A DNA stretch of 64,000 bases from Muscardinus avellanarius (Eukaryota; Chordata; Mammalia; Rodentia; Gliridae). How positions within the stretch are numbered: position 1 is the stretch's first letter; every line of letters begins with the position of its first letter. Both the position numbers and the translations under genes were made by a program. Location: positions 78,028,135 to 78,092,134 of the forward strand of contig OY726569.1 in the NCBI GenBank assembly GCA_963383645.1, written 5' to 3'. Below are positions 1-11,184 of the stretch, in pieces. Under the pieces are notes generated by a model. It did not search any database. It worked only from the letters and a program-made list of their open reading frames with translations, and was not told the origin of the DNA.

Positions 1-12
1 GGAATAATTAAT

Positions 13-1169
13 ATATTTAATTCCTAGCACTTTAGTGAGAAATTTTGGTTAAACCTTCTGTAATAATGTCTATTAGAGAAGCCACAAGGGGGAAAAAAAA
101 TCACTGCTATGAGAAGTCCACCAAATAGCCATTTGTTTATGGTAGAGGATGCTGGGATCCAGGACTGGAACAGTCCTTATGGACAGCGCAGCTCCAACCA
201 CCCTGGAGGGCTTGAGCTGGGAATGGAAGACAAGAAGAGAGCAACTACAGACAGCAGGTCCTCAGATTTTGCTGTGAAAGGGGGAAGAGAGTGAGGGCAG
301 TAGCTAGAGCGGATGTGGGGGTTGTGGATGAATGGATGAAGTGCTAGAGCAGGAAGGAACCCAGGGGCCTGAGCCAGGAGAGACGCACAGAGGAGGAGAG
401 GGCAGGAAGTGGCTGCAGGAGGGCGTCCCACGCACAGTGGAGGCTGGCTTTGAGCGGCTTGAGCTCAGCCAGAGAGCGTGATTCACAGGGTAGAAGGTAG
501 GTTTTGCCATGAGAAAATGAGAATGTCCTACCAGATAGCTTCTGTTTTCTCAGTAAAGAGAGAAGACATGCTCTTCCGTTTTCTTCTGTCCCTTTCTCAG
601 GTAAAGGGTCCAGGAGTTGGGCTGCTTGGGAATTCCAAAGGAGGAGAACTCTGCCTCTCCATGGCCTCTTTCCTGAAGGGCATCACAGCTGCCGTCATAA
701 TCAACGGCTCAGTGGGCAATGTCGGGGGAACATTATGCTACAAGGACGAGATGCTGCCCCCCCTGAGTGTCAGGAGCGATCGATTCAAGGTGACCAAAGA
801 TGGCATCGTGGACATGGTGGACGTCCTGGGCAGCCCTTTGGAGGAGCAGAAGAGCTTCATTCCAGTGGAAAGGTCTGACACCGCCTTCCTGTTCCTTGTA
901 GGTCAGGATGACCACAACTGGAAGAGCGAGTTCTATGCTCACGAGGCCTCGAAGCGCTTACAGGCCCACGGGAAGGAAAAGCCCCAGATCATCTGCTACC
1001 CGGCAGCGGGGCACTATATTGAGCCCCCTTACTTCCCCTTGTGCCGGGTCTCCATGCACTTCCTTGTGGGACGCCCTGTGATCTTTGGAGGGGAGCCCAG
1101 GGCTCATGCGATGGCCCAAGTGGATGCATGGAGGCAACTCCAGACTTTCTTCCACAAACACTTGGGTGG
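13..1169 (+). repeat. Segmental duplication, copy 1 (intron 2 end plus last exon of an ACOT paralog)
   Basis: This block matches 49177-50333 at a constant offset of 49164. In the roughly 566 coding bases I see two differences, both synonymous (near 769 and 1106). In the intronic part I see about ten small differences, mostly in the poly-A stretch near 90-110. Similarity starts at an ATATTTAATTCC stretch and ends abruptly after the two Gly codons at 1164-1169. The pattern fits recent duplication or gene conversion between neighbouring thioesterase genes. Confidence 0.9.
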
Positions 1170-1179
1170 CAAGAGTTAG
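601..1179 (+). CDS. Last coding exon of an upstream type I acyl-CoA thioesterase paralog (partial gene)
   Basis: This exon encodes the C-terminal half of an acyl-CoA thioesterase, which hydrolyses acyl-CoA to free fatty acid and CoA. A pyrimidine-rich tract and a CAG acceptor end at 600, and the exon opens in phase 0 with VKGPGVGLLGNSKGGE. It holds the nucleophile elbow (GNSKGG), the acid residue in VGQDDHNW and the catalytic His in AGHYIEPP, so the whole triad is here. The product matches exon 3 of the downstream gene residue for residue up to HLGG, then ends in Lys-Ser-stop instead of an -AKL tail, so no peroxisomal signal is encoded. Exons 1 and 2 must lie upstream of the window. Whether this is ACOT1, ACOT2 or another paralog cannot be settled from one exon. 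A pseudogene is possible, but the exon itself is undamaged. Confidence 0.85.
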   Translation, partial: VKGPGVGLLGNSKGGELCLSMASFLKGITAAVIINGSVGNVGGTLCYKDEMLPPLSVRSDRFKVTKDGIVDMVDVLGSPLEEQKSFIPVERSDTAFLFLVGQDDHNWKSEFYAHEASKRLQAHGKEKPQIICYPAAGHYIEPPYFPLCRVSMHFLVGRPVIFGGEPRAHAMAQVDAWRQLQTFFHKHLGGKS

Positions 1180-1300
1180 AAGGGCTCCCCTGACAGTATA
1201 ACCAACTATCTGAAGGGTCAGAGAATAACATTCAAATATATCCTAAGACATCAGTTAAGATTAGTTCATCTGTGCATATTATTATAAATTAAGTTTTAAG

Positions 1301-1578
1301 GCCAGGTGTGGTGGTGCACGCTTGTTATCCCAGCACTTGGGAGGCTGAGACAGGAGGATCACACAAGTTCAAAGCCAGCCTCAGCTACTTAGTGAGGCTC
1401 TCAGCAACTTAGTGAGACCCTGTTTCCAGATAAAGTATAAAATAGGTCTGAGAGTATAGCCAGGAGGTAGAAAAGTCCCTGGGTTCCACCCTCAGTGCCA
1501 CACACACACACACAAAAAAAAAAAGACTGGGGGTGTAGTCACAGGTAGAATGCCCCTGTGTTCAATATCCAGTACTTC

Positions 1579-1632
<54 letters not shown>

Positions 1633-3435
1633 TAAAGTCCAATTAAAAAATAAAAAATATAAGTTAAGTTTTATTCTTTTCTCTGTAAATAACATTACTA
1701 TTAAAGCTGAGTTGGTGGTGCATGTCTATGATCCTCATACTTGGGTGGATGAGAGGAGGATACAGATTTGAGGGCAGTCTCAACAATATCATGAGACTCT
1801 CAGCAACCTAGTGAGACCCTGTTTCAAAATAAAAAGGGCTGGGGTCTAACTTGGAGGCAGAATGCCTCAGTGCTCAATTACCAGTACAAAAAATGCATAT
1901 ATAATAATAATATATATATTATGTTAAAATAATAAAAATGTTAAAATACATAATAATAACATATATGTTATATTATTTGTGTTATATAATTATGTTATTT
2001 ATGTTAAAATGGTGCCTATTCAGCCAGGCATGGCGATTCACACCTGTAATCCTAGTACTTTAAGGTACTGAGACAGGAGGATCACAGTTTCAAAGCCAGC
2101 CTCAGCAACTTAGAGATTGTCATTATCAGCGACTTAGTGAGGCTATCAGCAACTTAATGAGACCCTGTTTCAAAATAAAAAACAGCCGGGTGTGGTGGAG
2201 CACACTTGTAATCCCAGCATTCAGGAGGCTGAGACTAGAAGATCGCGGTTCACGGACAGCATCAGCTACTTAGTGAGGCCCTCTGCAACTTAGTGAGACC
2301 CTGTTTCAAAATAAAGAATAAAAAATAGGCCAGGGGGTGTAGCTTGGAGGTTGAATCCCCCTGGGTTCCATCCCCAGACCCGCAAAAAAAATTAAATAAA
2401 AAAATAGGGGGCTGGGGGGCTTATCTCAGTGATAGAATGCACTTGAGTTCAATCCCCAGTACCACACACACACACACACACACACACACAAATTGTGCCT
2501 ATTAAAAAATTATATTAGGAATGAAAATGTAATCATAAATATAAATACTTTTGTTGAATTAAAAAGTGGACCATTGCTGAGAGTGGTGGCACATGCTTGT
2601 AATCCCAGCATTTGGGAAGCTGAGACAGGAAGATCTCCGTTCAGTTTGAGTACAGCCTCAGCTATTTAGTGAGGCCCTTCGCAACTCAGTGAGACCCTGT
2701 TTCAAAATAAAGAATAAAATAGGGCTGGGGGTATAGCTCAGAGGTAGAATGCCCTGGGTTTCATCCCCAGTACCTAAAAAAAAAAAATTTAAAAAGTGGA
2801 CCATTATAAATCATGTGTAGTGGTACACACTTGTAATCCAAGTACTTAGGAGGCTGAGACAGGAAGATCACAGGTTTATGGCTAGCCTCTGTAACTTAGC
2901 AAGGCCTTCTGCAACTTAGTGAGACTCTTTCAGAATAAAATACGGCTGGAGTGTAGTTCAGTGGTACAGTGGCCCTGGGCTCAATTCCCCCCACACCCAC
3001 ACACATTGGACCATTATAGATGAAGGTATTGTTTCCTTCGATTTGGGGCTAGTGTCCTTTCTATCATCTTCCTTCCTAGAAGTGACCATTGGGATATTTT
3101 GCTTTTTAGATGTTATGATTTAACATGCTTATATGTAACAATAAAAAAAGCTTTTGTTGCTGGGTGTGGTGGCACATGCTTGTGATTCCAGTACTTGGGA
3201 GGCTGACACAAGAGGATCACAAGTTCAAGACTAGCCTCAGCAATTTAGAGTGATTCTCAGCTAACTAGCGAAACCCAGTGTCTTCTTGTTGATGTTTTCC
3301 TTTTGATTTTGGTGCTGGGGATTGAATCCAGGGGCATTCTACCTCCTAGCTACACCTCCAGCCCTATTTTATTTTTTTTGAAACAGGGTCTCGTTAAGTT
3401 GCTTACAGCCTCACTAAGTTGCTGAGGCTTGAGGT
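1301..3435. repeat. Cluster of dimeric B1-ID SINEs with simple repeats
   Basis: Plus-strand copies or halves lie near 1301-1513, 1525-1570, 1704-1895, 2024-2182, 2184-2390, 2409-2490, 2576-2780, 2809-3005 and 3156-3280; a minus-strand copy is at 3309-3435. The left half carries the B1-type start (GGTGGTGCACGCTTGTAATC) and the right half the ID-type pol III box (GGGTGTAGCTC...GGTTCCATCCCC). Simple repeats are (GAAA)n at 1577-1632 and (CA)n at 2463-2490. I see no gene between 1180 and 3500. Confidence 0.85.
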
Positions 3436-3516
3436 AGGATAGGAGAAATAAAATATTAGGTAGAAACAAGATGAACGGGGAAGAAAAAGGAATATATAGA
3501 GTACAGAAGTCCTCTG

Positions 3517-4265
3517 AAGCCAGGCATGGTGGTGCTGAAAGGCCAGGACCCCGAGGGGGAGACCCTCACTCAAGTCTCGGGATAGGCGACGCCCAAGAAT
3601 CCACACAAGAGACTTTCCTTGATGCAAGTGCAGGAGGTTTATTAAAGGGCCAGTGCACTGGGGCCACCTCCTAACTCATGCAGGAGCAGAGGAGAGCGAT
3701 CCCCAGCAACTAAGGCAGCCAGTATTTAAAGGAAAAAACCACAAAGTAGGGGGAGATTACATGCGTCAATGGAAAATTACAGATCTGTTTCCAAAGTATA
3801 TTTGCAGGTCAAAAATTGATCAATGCTAGGTGGGCCCAGTTTGTGGTCAGCCAGTTCCTGGAACAGGCCGACCTGGGGGGTCATCATTTCTTAAGGGTGT
3901 CCTTTTCTTAAACTTAAGGTTTTGCAAGCCTTCATTTCTTAAGTTGCACCAGAAATTTTACAAGCCTGTACTTTAAAATGAGGAACAGTAAAATTTCTCA
4001 AGCCTGGCACTTTTCAAACTGTAGCAGGGAATAAGGAACCATTTTCTTTTCTTTTCTTTTTTTAAATGGAGCCTTTCAGTGCACGCTTGTAATCCCAGCA
4101 TTTGGGAGGCTGAGACAGTAGGATCATGGTTCACAGACAGCTTCAGCTACTTAGGTCCTCTGCAATTTAGTGAGACCCTGTTTCAAATTAAGAATAAAAA
4201 ATAGGACAAGGGGTGTAGCTTGGAGGTAGAATGCCCCTAGGTTCCATCCCCAGACCCACAAAAAC
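3517..4265 (+). repeat. Dimeric SINE split by a solo LTR
   Basis: The SINE begins at 3517 and breaks after GGTGGTGC at 3535. It resumes at 4079 with GTGCACGCTTG and runs to its A-rich end near 4265. The intervening 543 bp is an LTR, so the SINE is older than the LTR. Confidence 0.85.
3536..4078 (-). mobile_element. Solo LTR with 4-bp target duplication (class I ERV-like)
   Basis: The element runs from TGAAAGG to CCTTTCA, the inverted ends of a retroviral LTR, and is flanked by GTGC at 3532-3535 and 4079-4082. A 4-bp duplication is usual for gammaretrovirus-like (class I) elements. On the - strand an AATAAA signal lies near 3640-3646 and a TATA-like TTTAAATA near 3722-3730, which gives the orientation. 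No internal retroviral sequence remains. Confidence 0.75.
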
Positions 4266-4933
4266 GTCCTCTGAAATAATTGACCCAATGCCAATTAAGG
4301 TAGAAAAGAGGAAATTACACCAGAGGGTGAAGTTAGGATAATTTCTAAAAAAATCTTCGGCCTGGAGCTCTATGTGAGCTCTCATTTTATAGATTTGAGA
4401 CAAAGAGCAGAAGCAGGCAGGCGGGCTTACAGAAGCTGAAACGTGATAGTTAGTTATTATAGGGCTACTCAAGAAAATTGAATAAGAAGAAGGCAAGGGG
4501 GAAAATTCCTGAGCAGGCTACTGACCTACATGGCCAGATGTGACCTTCACAGACATCTGTCTACAGGTGATTGCCTGGATACATGGCTCTCTGCAGGCTG
4601 CTTATCTGTAAGTTCTGCAAGTATATTCTTTTTTTTTTTTTTTTTTTTTTTGCAGTACTGAGGATGGAACCCAGGGGCATTCTACCTCCAAGTGATACCC
4701 CTAGCCCTATTTTTCATTCTTTATTTTGAAACAGGGTCTCACTGAGTTGCAGAGGACCTCACTAAGTAGCTGAGGCTTGCTGTGAACCTGTGATCTTCCC
4801 GTCTCAGCCTCCCAAATGCTGGGATTACAAGCGTGGGCCACCATGCCCAGCTTTTAGGTACATTCTTTTACAAGTACCAGGGGAGGGGTAATTCTTGGCT
4901 TTTCATTTTAGTAACTCTTACTATTTTACCACA
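4266..4933 (-). mobile_element. Solo LTR of the same family as the 5434-12491 ERV, with a SINE inserted
   Basis: The reverse complement of 4266-4626 and 4860-4933 aligns with the LTRs at 5434-5842 and 11603-12491. Shared parts are the TGTGGTA start, the ACCTGTAG segment, the GGTCAGTAGCCTGCTC segment and the CTATAAAATGAG TATA region. A minus-strand B1-ID SINE with its poly-T tail (about 4629-4855) interrupts it. The downstream end is clipped a few bases short of the usual CA terminus. Confidence 0.7.
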
Positions 4934-5433
4934 ACATATATAATATGTATATAGATTAACTCATATATGTATGTATACAATATATATTAACTTGTATATA
5001 TGTATATATCTTAACTCATCCTGGGATTATAAAATTGCACACCATGCCCGGCAGGGAAAATGTATTTTTAAAATCTAAAAACTTAGCCGGGCATGGTGGC
5101 GCACGCTTGTAATCCCTGCGCTTGGGAGGCAGAAACAGGAGGATCGCGCAGGTTCGAAGCCAGCCGCGCGCGTTGGCTTAGGAGACCCTGTTTCCAAATT
5201 TTAAAAAAATATAAAAATAGGTCTGGGAGTGTAGCCCGGAGGTAGAAGGGCTTCCAAGAATCACAGTACCACCAAAATAAATAAATAAAATAAAATCTAA
5301 AAACTTCAGCTGGGCATGGTGGTGCACGATTGTAATTCTAGTACTTGAGAGGCTGAGATGAGGATCGCAGGTTTAAGGAGAGCCTCAGTAACCTAATGAG
5401 ACCCTGTTTCCAAAATAAGAAATAAAATCAGTC
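4934..5433. repeat. AT-rich stretch and two SINE copies
   Basis: 4934-5040 is rich in TATATA/GTATAT. A plus-strand SINE of the GCGCTTGGGAGGC subtype lies at 5086-5290. A second plus-strand copy (5308-5433) keeps little more than its left half and is cut off where the 5' LTR begins. Confidence 0.75.
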
Positions 5434-5842
5434 TGTGGTAGATTATTAAATGCTACTAAAATTGAATGCCGAAATTTACCATTTCCTGGTACTCAAAAAG
5501 ATTGTAACTACAGATAAGTGGCTTGCAAAGGGCCATGGATTCAGGCAACCACCTGTAGGAAAGGACACCTAAGTCACGTAGGTCAGTAGCCTGCTCTGGA
5601 ATCTCCCCCTCTTGCCCTCCCTGTACCCACCTTCCTTGAGTGGCTCTGCAATCACTAGCTGTTGCCTTTCAGCCTCTGTAGGCTGCCTGCCTGCTTCTGT
5701 TCTTTGTAACAAGTCTATAAAATGAGCTAGGGGCTAGGGGTTTTTCAGGAGCTACCCAGACTTTAGTCCATTGGTATGATAAACTTCCTCTTTTCCACCC
5801 TAAATGGTGTTGGGTTGATTGTTCCAGAGAATTTCTGCAACA
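5434..5842 (+). repeat. 5' LTR of the class I ERV
   Basis: The LTR begins TGTGGTAGATTATTAAA and ends TTTCTGCAACA. It has a TATA box (CTATAAAATGAG near 5713) and a degenerate poly(A) signal (GATAAA near 5778). The same segments occur in order at 11603-12491. Confidence 0.8.
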
Positions 5843-5846
5843 TCTC

Positions 5847-5864
5847 TGGAGGCCCCAGCGAGAT
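5847..5864 (+). promoter_or_regulatory. Primer binding site, tRNA-Thr type
   Basis: The 18 bases TGGAGGCCCCAGCGAGAT lie four bases after the LTR end. They are complementary to the 3' end of a tRNA-Thr(TGT) as I know that tRNA. The position immediately downstream of the LTR is that of a retroviral primer site. Confidence 0.75.
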
Positions 5865-6337
5865 CTCCTCGCCAAAATCCCCATTCGTCAGGGGCTGTGG
5901 CTCCTGGACTCCACAGCCCACCCAGGGCCCCCGGAACTGGGAAATGCGTACCCCTGATGGTATTCTGGGGTCCTCTTCCAGTAGGCTCAGGAGGACCACA
6001 GTGTCCTGAACTAGAAGACTTGGATGGAAGAAGATGAGGTTAGGCAAACATCTGGACAAGGGTAATTAGTGGAAATCAGCGCAAGAAGGTGCAAGACTGA
6101 TCACTCCACCAGAGATTGCTTCCAAAGCCTTGATGTGTATTCCAAGGTGGAACTGGTCTGTCTGGAGCCTCGATGTGTATGGCGAAGCAGCCTTGAGGTG
6201 TATTGCAAGGAGCGATTGGCCTCCACCGAGAGAAGACAGAGTAGGAATAATGGGAATGCAAAAGTTCTGAATGAATGGTGAGTGAGTGTGAGTGACTGGA
6301 ATGGTCTCATGGCCTGGTGGCCATGGGATCTGATTGG

Positions 6338-6655
6338 GCCCTAACTGAAATTCTGCTAGAAGTCATTTCACCTTAGTGGGCACTCACTCTTCCATAATAG
6401 AAGGGTGACCAGGCGTGGGGTTTATACACATGACCCTATGATAAAACTTCTTTAAGTCTTCAAACTCAGGAGGCCGGCCAGGCAAGCAGCTGCTTGAGGG
6501 AGAGACTTGTTCTCTTCACCCCCACCCTATGCACCACATGGGGATAGGCACAAATAAACTCTCTGTAATTTTAGGAGACCCCCTTCCTCCAGATGGTCTT
6601 GGGTTTGACACACTCCTGAAGCCAAACTCCCACAATTCTCCAAGATATGCTGGAA
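6338..6655 (+). repeat. Inverted repeat arm 1 inside the class I ERV (LTR-like)
   Basis: This segment recurs in reverse complement at 10583-10900. Shared landmarks are AGAAGTCATTTCACCTTAG, GGAGGCCGGCCAGG, GAGAGACTTGTTCTCTTCAC and CAAATAAACTCTC. The AATAAA and surrounding layout suggest a partial LTR of another family, but LTR ends are not clear. Confidence 0.6.
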
Positions 6656-6689
6656 AATTTTAAGCTGGGCTTTTCTGGCAACTATAGAG

Positions 6690-9160
6690 TAAAGCTAAAA
6701 CCTTCTAAGATTCTGTGTGAGGTTGACTGGCCCTCGTTCCATGTTGACTGGCCACTGTATGGGACTTTGGACTTGGCCCTAGTCCTTAGGATCTGAGAAA
6801 TTTGCATGGGAGTGCTGGGCCACCCTAATCAGTTCCTGTATATCAACTCCTGATATCTTCTGGCCCTAACCCTCCTGAGTGACTTTGCTACTATATACCA
6901 GGCTTCTCTCTGCCTCAAGCTATCCTAGTCACAAGGAGCACTGAACCTGAACACCCCACACCAGTGCCTGTGCCAGCCGCTACAGAAGAGGTTGAGCTCC
7001 CTCCTTACCAACCACAGATACCAGAGGCCCATGCCAGCGGCCACATGAACAACCATCACTACTGCCCTCCAACCAACCAACAGGAGCACCTCTGGTCTCC
7101 ATCCTAGACATTTCAATCGCACTAGCCGCATCCAGTCCAACACCATACCCCTGGGCTCAAAGAACAAATAGCCACTTTGGACTGCTCCCCAACATCTGGT
7201 CAACTAAAATCCAGGGAAAAGCCCATGCTACTGTGTCTGCTACAGGAGATACCAGGCCTTCCCCTCCTACATGAGGATGGTAATATGTCACCAGACCAGC
7301 AACCCTTGTCTCTTAACCCTTCACCACTGCTGATCTCCTGAATTGGCAGCAGCACAACCCTCCTTATTTCAAAAAGCTGCAAGCCATGATAGATTTGCTA
7401 ATTTCCATCATGGAGACCCACAGACCAACTTGGGATGACTGCTGCTGACTCCTAGCAACTCTCTTTGACTCAGAGGAGAGATGCCAAGTCCTCCAGGCAA
7501 CATGGGCGTGGCTCATCACACAAGCTGAAAGACACACAGACAACACCATGCCTGACACTCAACTGAATTGGGACCCAAATACAAGAGGGAGCTCAAGCTC
7601 TAAACCAAATAAGGAGAGTCATCTTTGGGGAGACCATATCAGAGGCATGGAAAGCCACCAACTTGGCATGAGTGCGTGACATGATCTAGAGAGGGCTAGA
7701 GCCCCCTAGCCACCTCTATGACAGACTCTGTGATATCTATCAGAGATACAGCCCGTTCAACCCAGAGGCTCCTGAAAATCAGTCCCTGGTGAACACTGCC
7801 TTCATTATTCAGTCAGCCTATGATGTGAGATGCAAACTACAACACCTGGAAGAGTTTTCAGGAAAAAAACACAAGTGAAGCTGGGCATGGTGGCATACAC
7901 TGTAATCCCAGTACTTGGGAGGCTGAGACAGGAGGATCACAGGCTCATGGCCAGCCTCGGCTACTTAGTGAGGCCTTCCACAACTTAGACACTGTTTCAA
8001 AATTAATAATAAAAAAATAGGACTGTGGGGATAGCTCGGAGGTAGAATGCCCCTGGATTCAATCCCTAGTTCTGCAAAAAACAAAGAAACAAAAAACATA
8101 AGTGAACTTATCGAGACTGCTTCCAAAGTGGTTGCAAACTGGGAGGCCACTGCTAAAAAGGAGGGAGATCAAGAGAGACAAGAAAAGGCACAAATTTTTA
8201 TGGTTGCCATGAGAGAGGCTATGGATCCATGTGAGCCCTGAACATACAAAGCAAGGAAGCAGGCAATGGCTGGACGGGACCAATGTGCAAAAAAAGGAAG
8301 CCAGGCATGGTGGCACATGCTTGTAATCCCAACATTTGGGAGGCTGAGACAGGATTGCGGTTCACGAATAGCCTCAGCTACTTAGTGAGGCCCTTTGCAA
8401 CTCAATGAAACTCCGCTTCAAAATAAAAAATAAAAAAATAGGACTGTATAGTAGCTCAGAGGAAGAATGCCCTGAGTTCCATTCCTGGTACTGAAAATAA
8501 AAAATAAACAATAAAAAATTTAAAAAAGGGACAGTGGCAGAATGAGCACCCTGAGTGAGGAAAAGAAACAGACATGCCACAATAAAGGCCCCAAAGAAAA
8601 GATGTACATAAACCTGCTGTAGTCGTAGCCTCTAACTATAAAGGAGAGCCCCAAGCCAGGCATGGTGGGGCACGCTTGTGATCCCAGTATTCAGGAGGCT
8701 GAGACAGGAGGATCGCAGTTCAAAGACAGCCTCAGCTACTTAGTGAGGCCCTTTGCAACTCAGTGAGACCCTGATTCAAAATAAAGAATAAAAAAATAGG
8801 ACCAGGGGTATGGCTCGGAGGCAAAATACCCCTGGGTTCCATCCCCAGTACTGAAAAAAAAAAAAGGGCCCCCAGATGCAGATCTCCAACACTGAAGTTC
8901 CTAACTGGGGCTCTGAGTCTGACTGAGGGTGACCAGGCTCTCCTTCAATAGTTCCCCAAGAGACCCTGGTCAAAATTGATCTCAGGGGCCAAACCATGGA
9001 CTTCAGTCTAGATACTGAGGTGGCTATTTCTACTGTGCCCACCCCGACAGGGAGACTCACAAAGGACTCAGTCACCGTCACTGGAGAAATGGAGTCTACT
9101 AAGAAATACTGGTTTTGCAAGCCTCGAGATTGCATGGTAGGAGGCCACCAAGTCTGTCAC
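6690..9160 (+). pseudogene. Gammaretrovirus-like gag and protease remnants
   Basis: Fragments in several frames look like gammaretroviral Gag: a matrix-like piece near 6705-6790 (LCEVDWPSFHVDWP), a capsid-like piece near 7707-7860 (DRLCDIYQRYSPFNPEAPEN followed by QSAYDV) and a post-capsid piece near 8100-8240 (SELIETASKVVANWEA). A protease-like piece follows at about 8945-9150. Its active-site triplet reads Asp-Thr-Glu instead of Asp-Thr-Gly, so it is dead. Three SINEs interrupt the region. The pieces lie in the order expected for a class I ERV. Confidence 0.75.
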
Positions 9161-9609
9161 TGATCTGCTGGTCATGGTCTGCACCTTTTCAGGCTGGGTG
9201 GAAGCTTTCCCCACCCACTCAGAAAGGGCCCAAGAAGTATCCAAGGCCCTAGTCAAAGAAGTCATCCCATGTTTCGAGGCCCCTGTGATCATCAGGTCAG
9301 ACAATGGCCCAGCCTTTGTCCAGTCATTTGCCAGGTATCCAAGGCAGTGGGGCTAACCTGGAACTTCATACCAGGTACCAGCCTAAGTCCTTGGGTGGAG
9401 CTGAAAGGATGGACAAAACTCTAAAAATGGCAATGGCTGGACACACTGCCAAGAGACAGGCCTTCCCTGCCCAGAGATTCTACTACTTGTATTGTTTAGA
9501 GTGCACCGCACTCCCCACAAGTGCAGGTACTCCCCCTTTGAAATTCTGTTTGGGCATTCTCCCCCGTTACTCCCAAGGAACTCAGGAAACCTCTGAAATT
9601 CATCTCCAG

Positions 9610-9655
<46 letters not shown>

Positions 9656-10565
9656 GGGGATTAAACTCAGGGGCATTCTACCTCCAAGCTATACCCCTAG
9701 CCCTATTTTATTTTTTATTTTGAAACAGGGTCTTATTAAATTATAAAGTGCCTCACAAATTGCTAGGGCTGGCTGGGAACCTGCAATCCTCCTATCTCAG
9801 CCTCCCATGTACTGGGATTGCAAGTGTGTGCCACCATGCCCAGATGCAGAGTATTTTTGTTTTGTTTTGTTTTTGTTTTTTGGCAGTACTGGGGCTGGAA
9901 CCTAGGGGCATTCTACCTCAGAGCTATATCCCCAGCCCTACTTATTATTTAATTTGAAACAGGGTCTCACTGAGTTGCAAAGGGCCTTACTAAGTAGTAG
10001 CTGAGGTTGTCTGTGAACCACGATCTTCCTGTCTCAGCCTCCCAAATGCTGGGATTACAAACTTTTGCTACCACACCTAGCTCCAGAGATTTTTAAAAGC
10101 CCTAGTTAGCTGGGCGTGGTGGCGCACGTTTGTAATCCCCATGCTTGGGAGGCAGAGACAGGAGGATCGCGCAGGTTTGAAGCCAGCTGCGCGCACTGGC
10201 TTAGGAGATCCTGTTTCCAAATAAAAATGTAAAAATAGGTCTGGGAGTGTAGCCCGGAGGTAGAAGAGTTTCCAGGAACCCCAGTACCACCAAAATAAAT
10301 AAATAAATAAGAGCCCTAGTTAACACTGCCAAAGAGATTGTTGAACATTTAAACCTGCCTCCTTCCCCAATGGTTCAAGACTCTATACATTCTTGGAGTC
10401 CAGGAGACTGGGTTTGGGTCAACGTCCCAGTGTGGGGAAGCCTAGATCCTAGGTGGGAGGGACCATACCAAGTTATTCTTACTCTTCCCTCAGCCCTTAA
10501 AGATGCAGGTGTCAAATTGTGGTTCCACCATTCCCATGTGAGGACGGCTTCTATCCCAGAACAGA
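9160..10565 (+). pseudogene. Gammaretrovirus-like integrase remnant, SINE-interrupted
   Basis: 9165-9420 encodes integrase core motifs (TFSGWVEAFPTHSERAQEV and SDNGPAF), with frameshifts after SDNGPAFV. The C-terminal domain resumes at 10370-10565 (GDWVWV, DPRWEGPYQV, WFHHSHVRTA), which resembles the gammaretroviral integrase end. Between them lie (TG)n at 9612-9650 and three SINEs. No RT or RNase H sequence precedes it. Confidence 0.75.
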
Positions 10566-10582
10566 TCTGGTCAGTGATTGTA

Positions 10583-10900
10583 GCATGGCTTGGAGAATTG
10601 TGCAGGTTTGGCTTGGGGAGTGTCTCAAAACCCATGACCATCTGGAGAAAGGAGGTCTCTTAACAATATGGAGAGTTTATTTGTGTCTATCCCTGTGTGG
10701 TACATAGGGTGAGAGTGAAGAGAACAAGTCTCTCCCTCAAGTAGATACCTACCTGGCCGGCCTCCTGAGTTTGGAGACTTAAGGAAGTTTTATCATAGGG
10801 TCATGCATCTAAACCCCATACCTGGTCACCCCTCTATTATGGAAGAGTGAGTGCCCACTAAGGTGAAATGACTTCTAATTGCAGAATTGCAATTAGGGCC
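10583..10900 (-). repeat. Inverted repeat arm 2 inside the class I ERV
   Basis: This is the reverse complement of 6338-6655 with scattered differences. It sits between the integrase C-terminal remnant and the env leader, a place where a normal gammaretrovirus has no such insert. A minus-strand SINE at 10935-11157 follows. Confidence 0.6.
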
Positions 10901-11184
10901 TGGCTGTAGATATCTACACCCCCCTATGGCTAAAGATTTCTTTTTTTTTTTTTTTTTCAGACTGGGGATGGAATCCAGGGGCATTCTACCTCTGAGCTGC
11001 ACCCCCAGCCCCATTTTTTATTCTTTATTTTGAAACAGAGTCTCACTGAGTTGCAAGGAGCCTCACTAAGTAGTAGCTGAGGCTGTCTGTGAACCACGAT
11101 CCTCCTGTCTTAGCCTCCGAATGCTGGGATTACAATCGCGTTCCACCACACTTGGCTTCTAAAGATTTCTAAAAAGGAAAACGA

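Noticed and set aside
5669..6059. Open frames across the class I ERV leader
   Set aside because: They overlap LTR and primer-site sequence and have no similarity to retroviral proteins.
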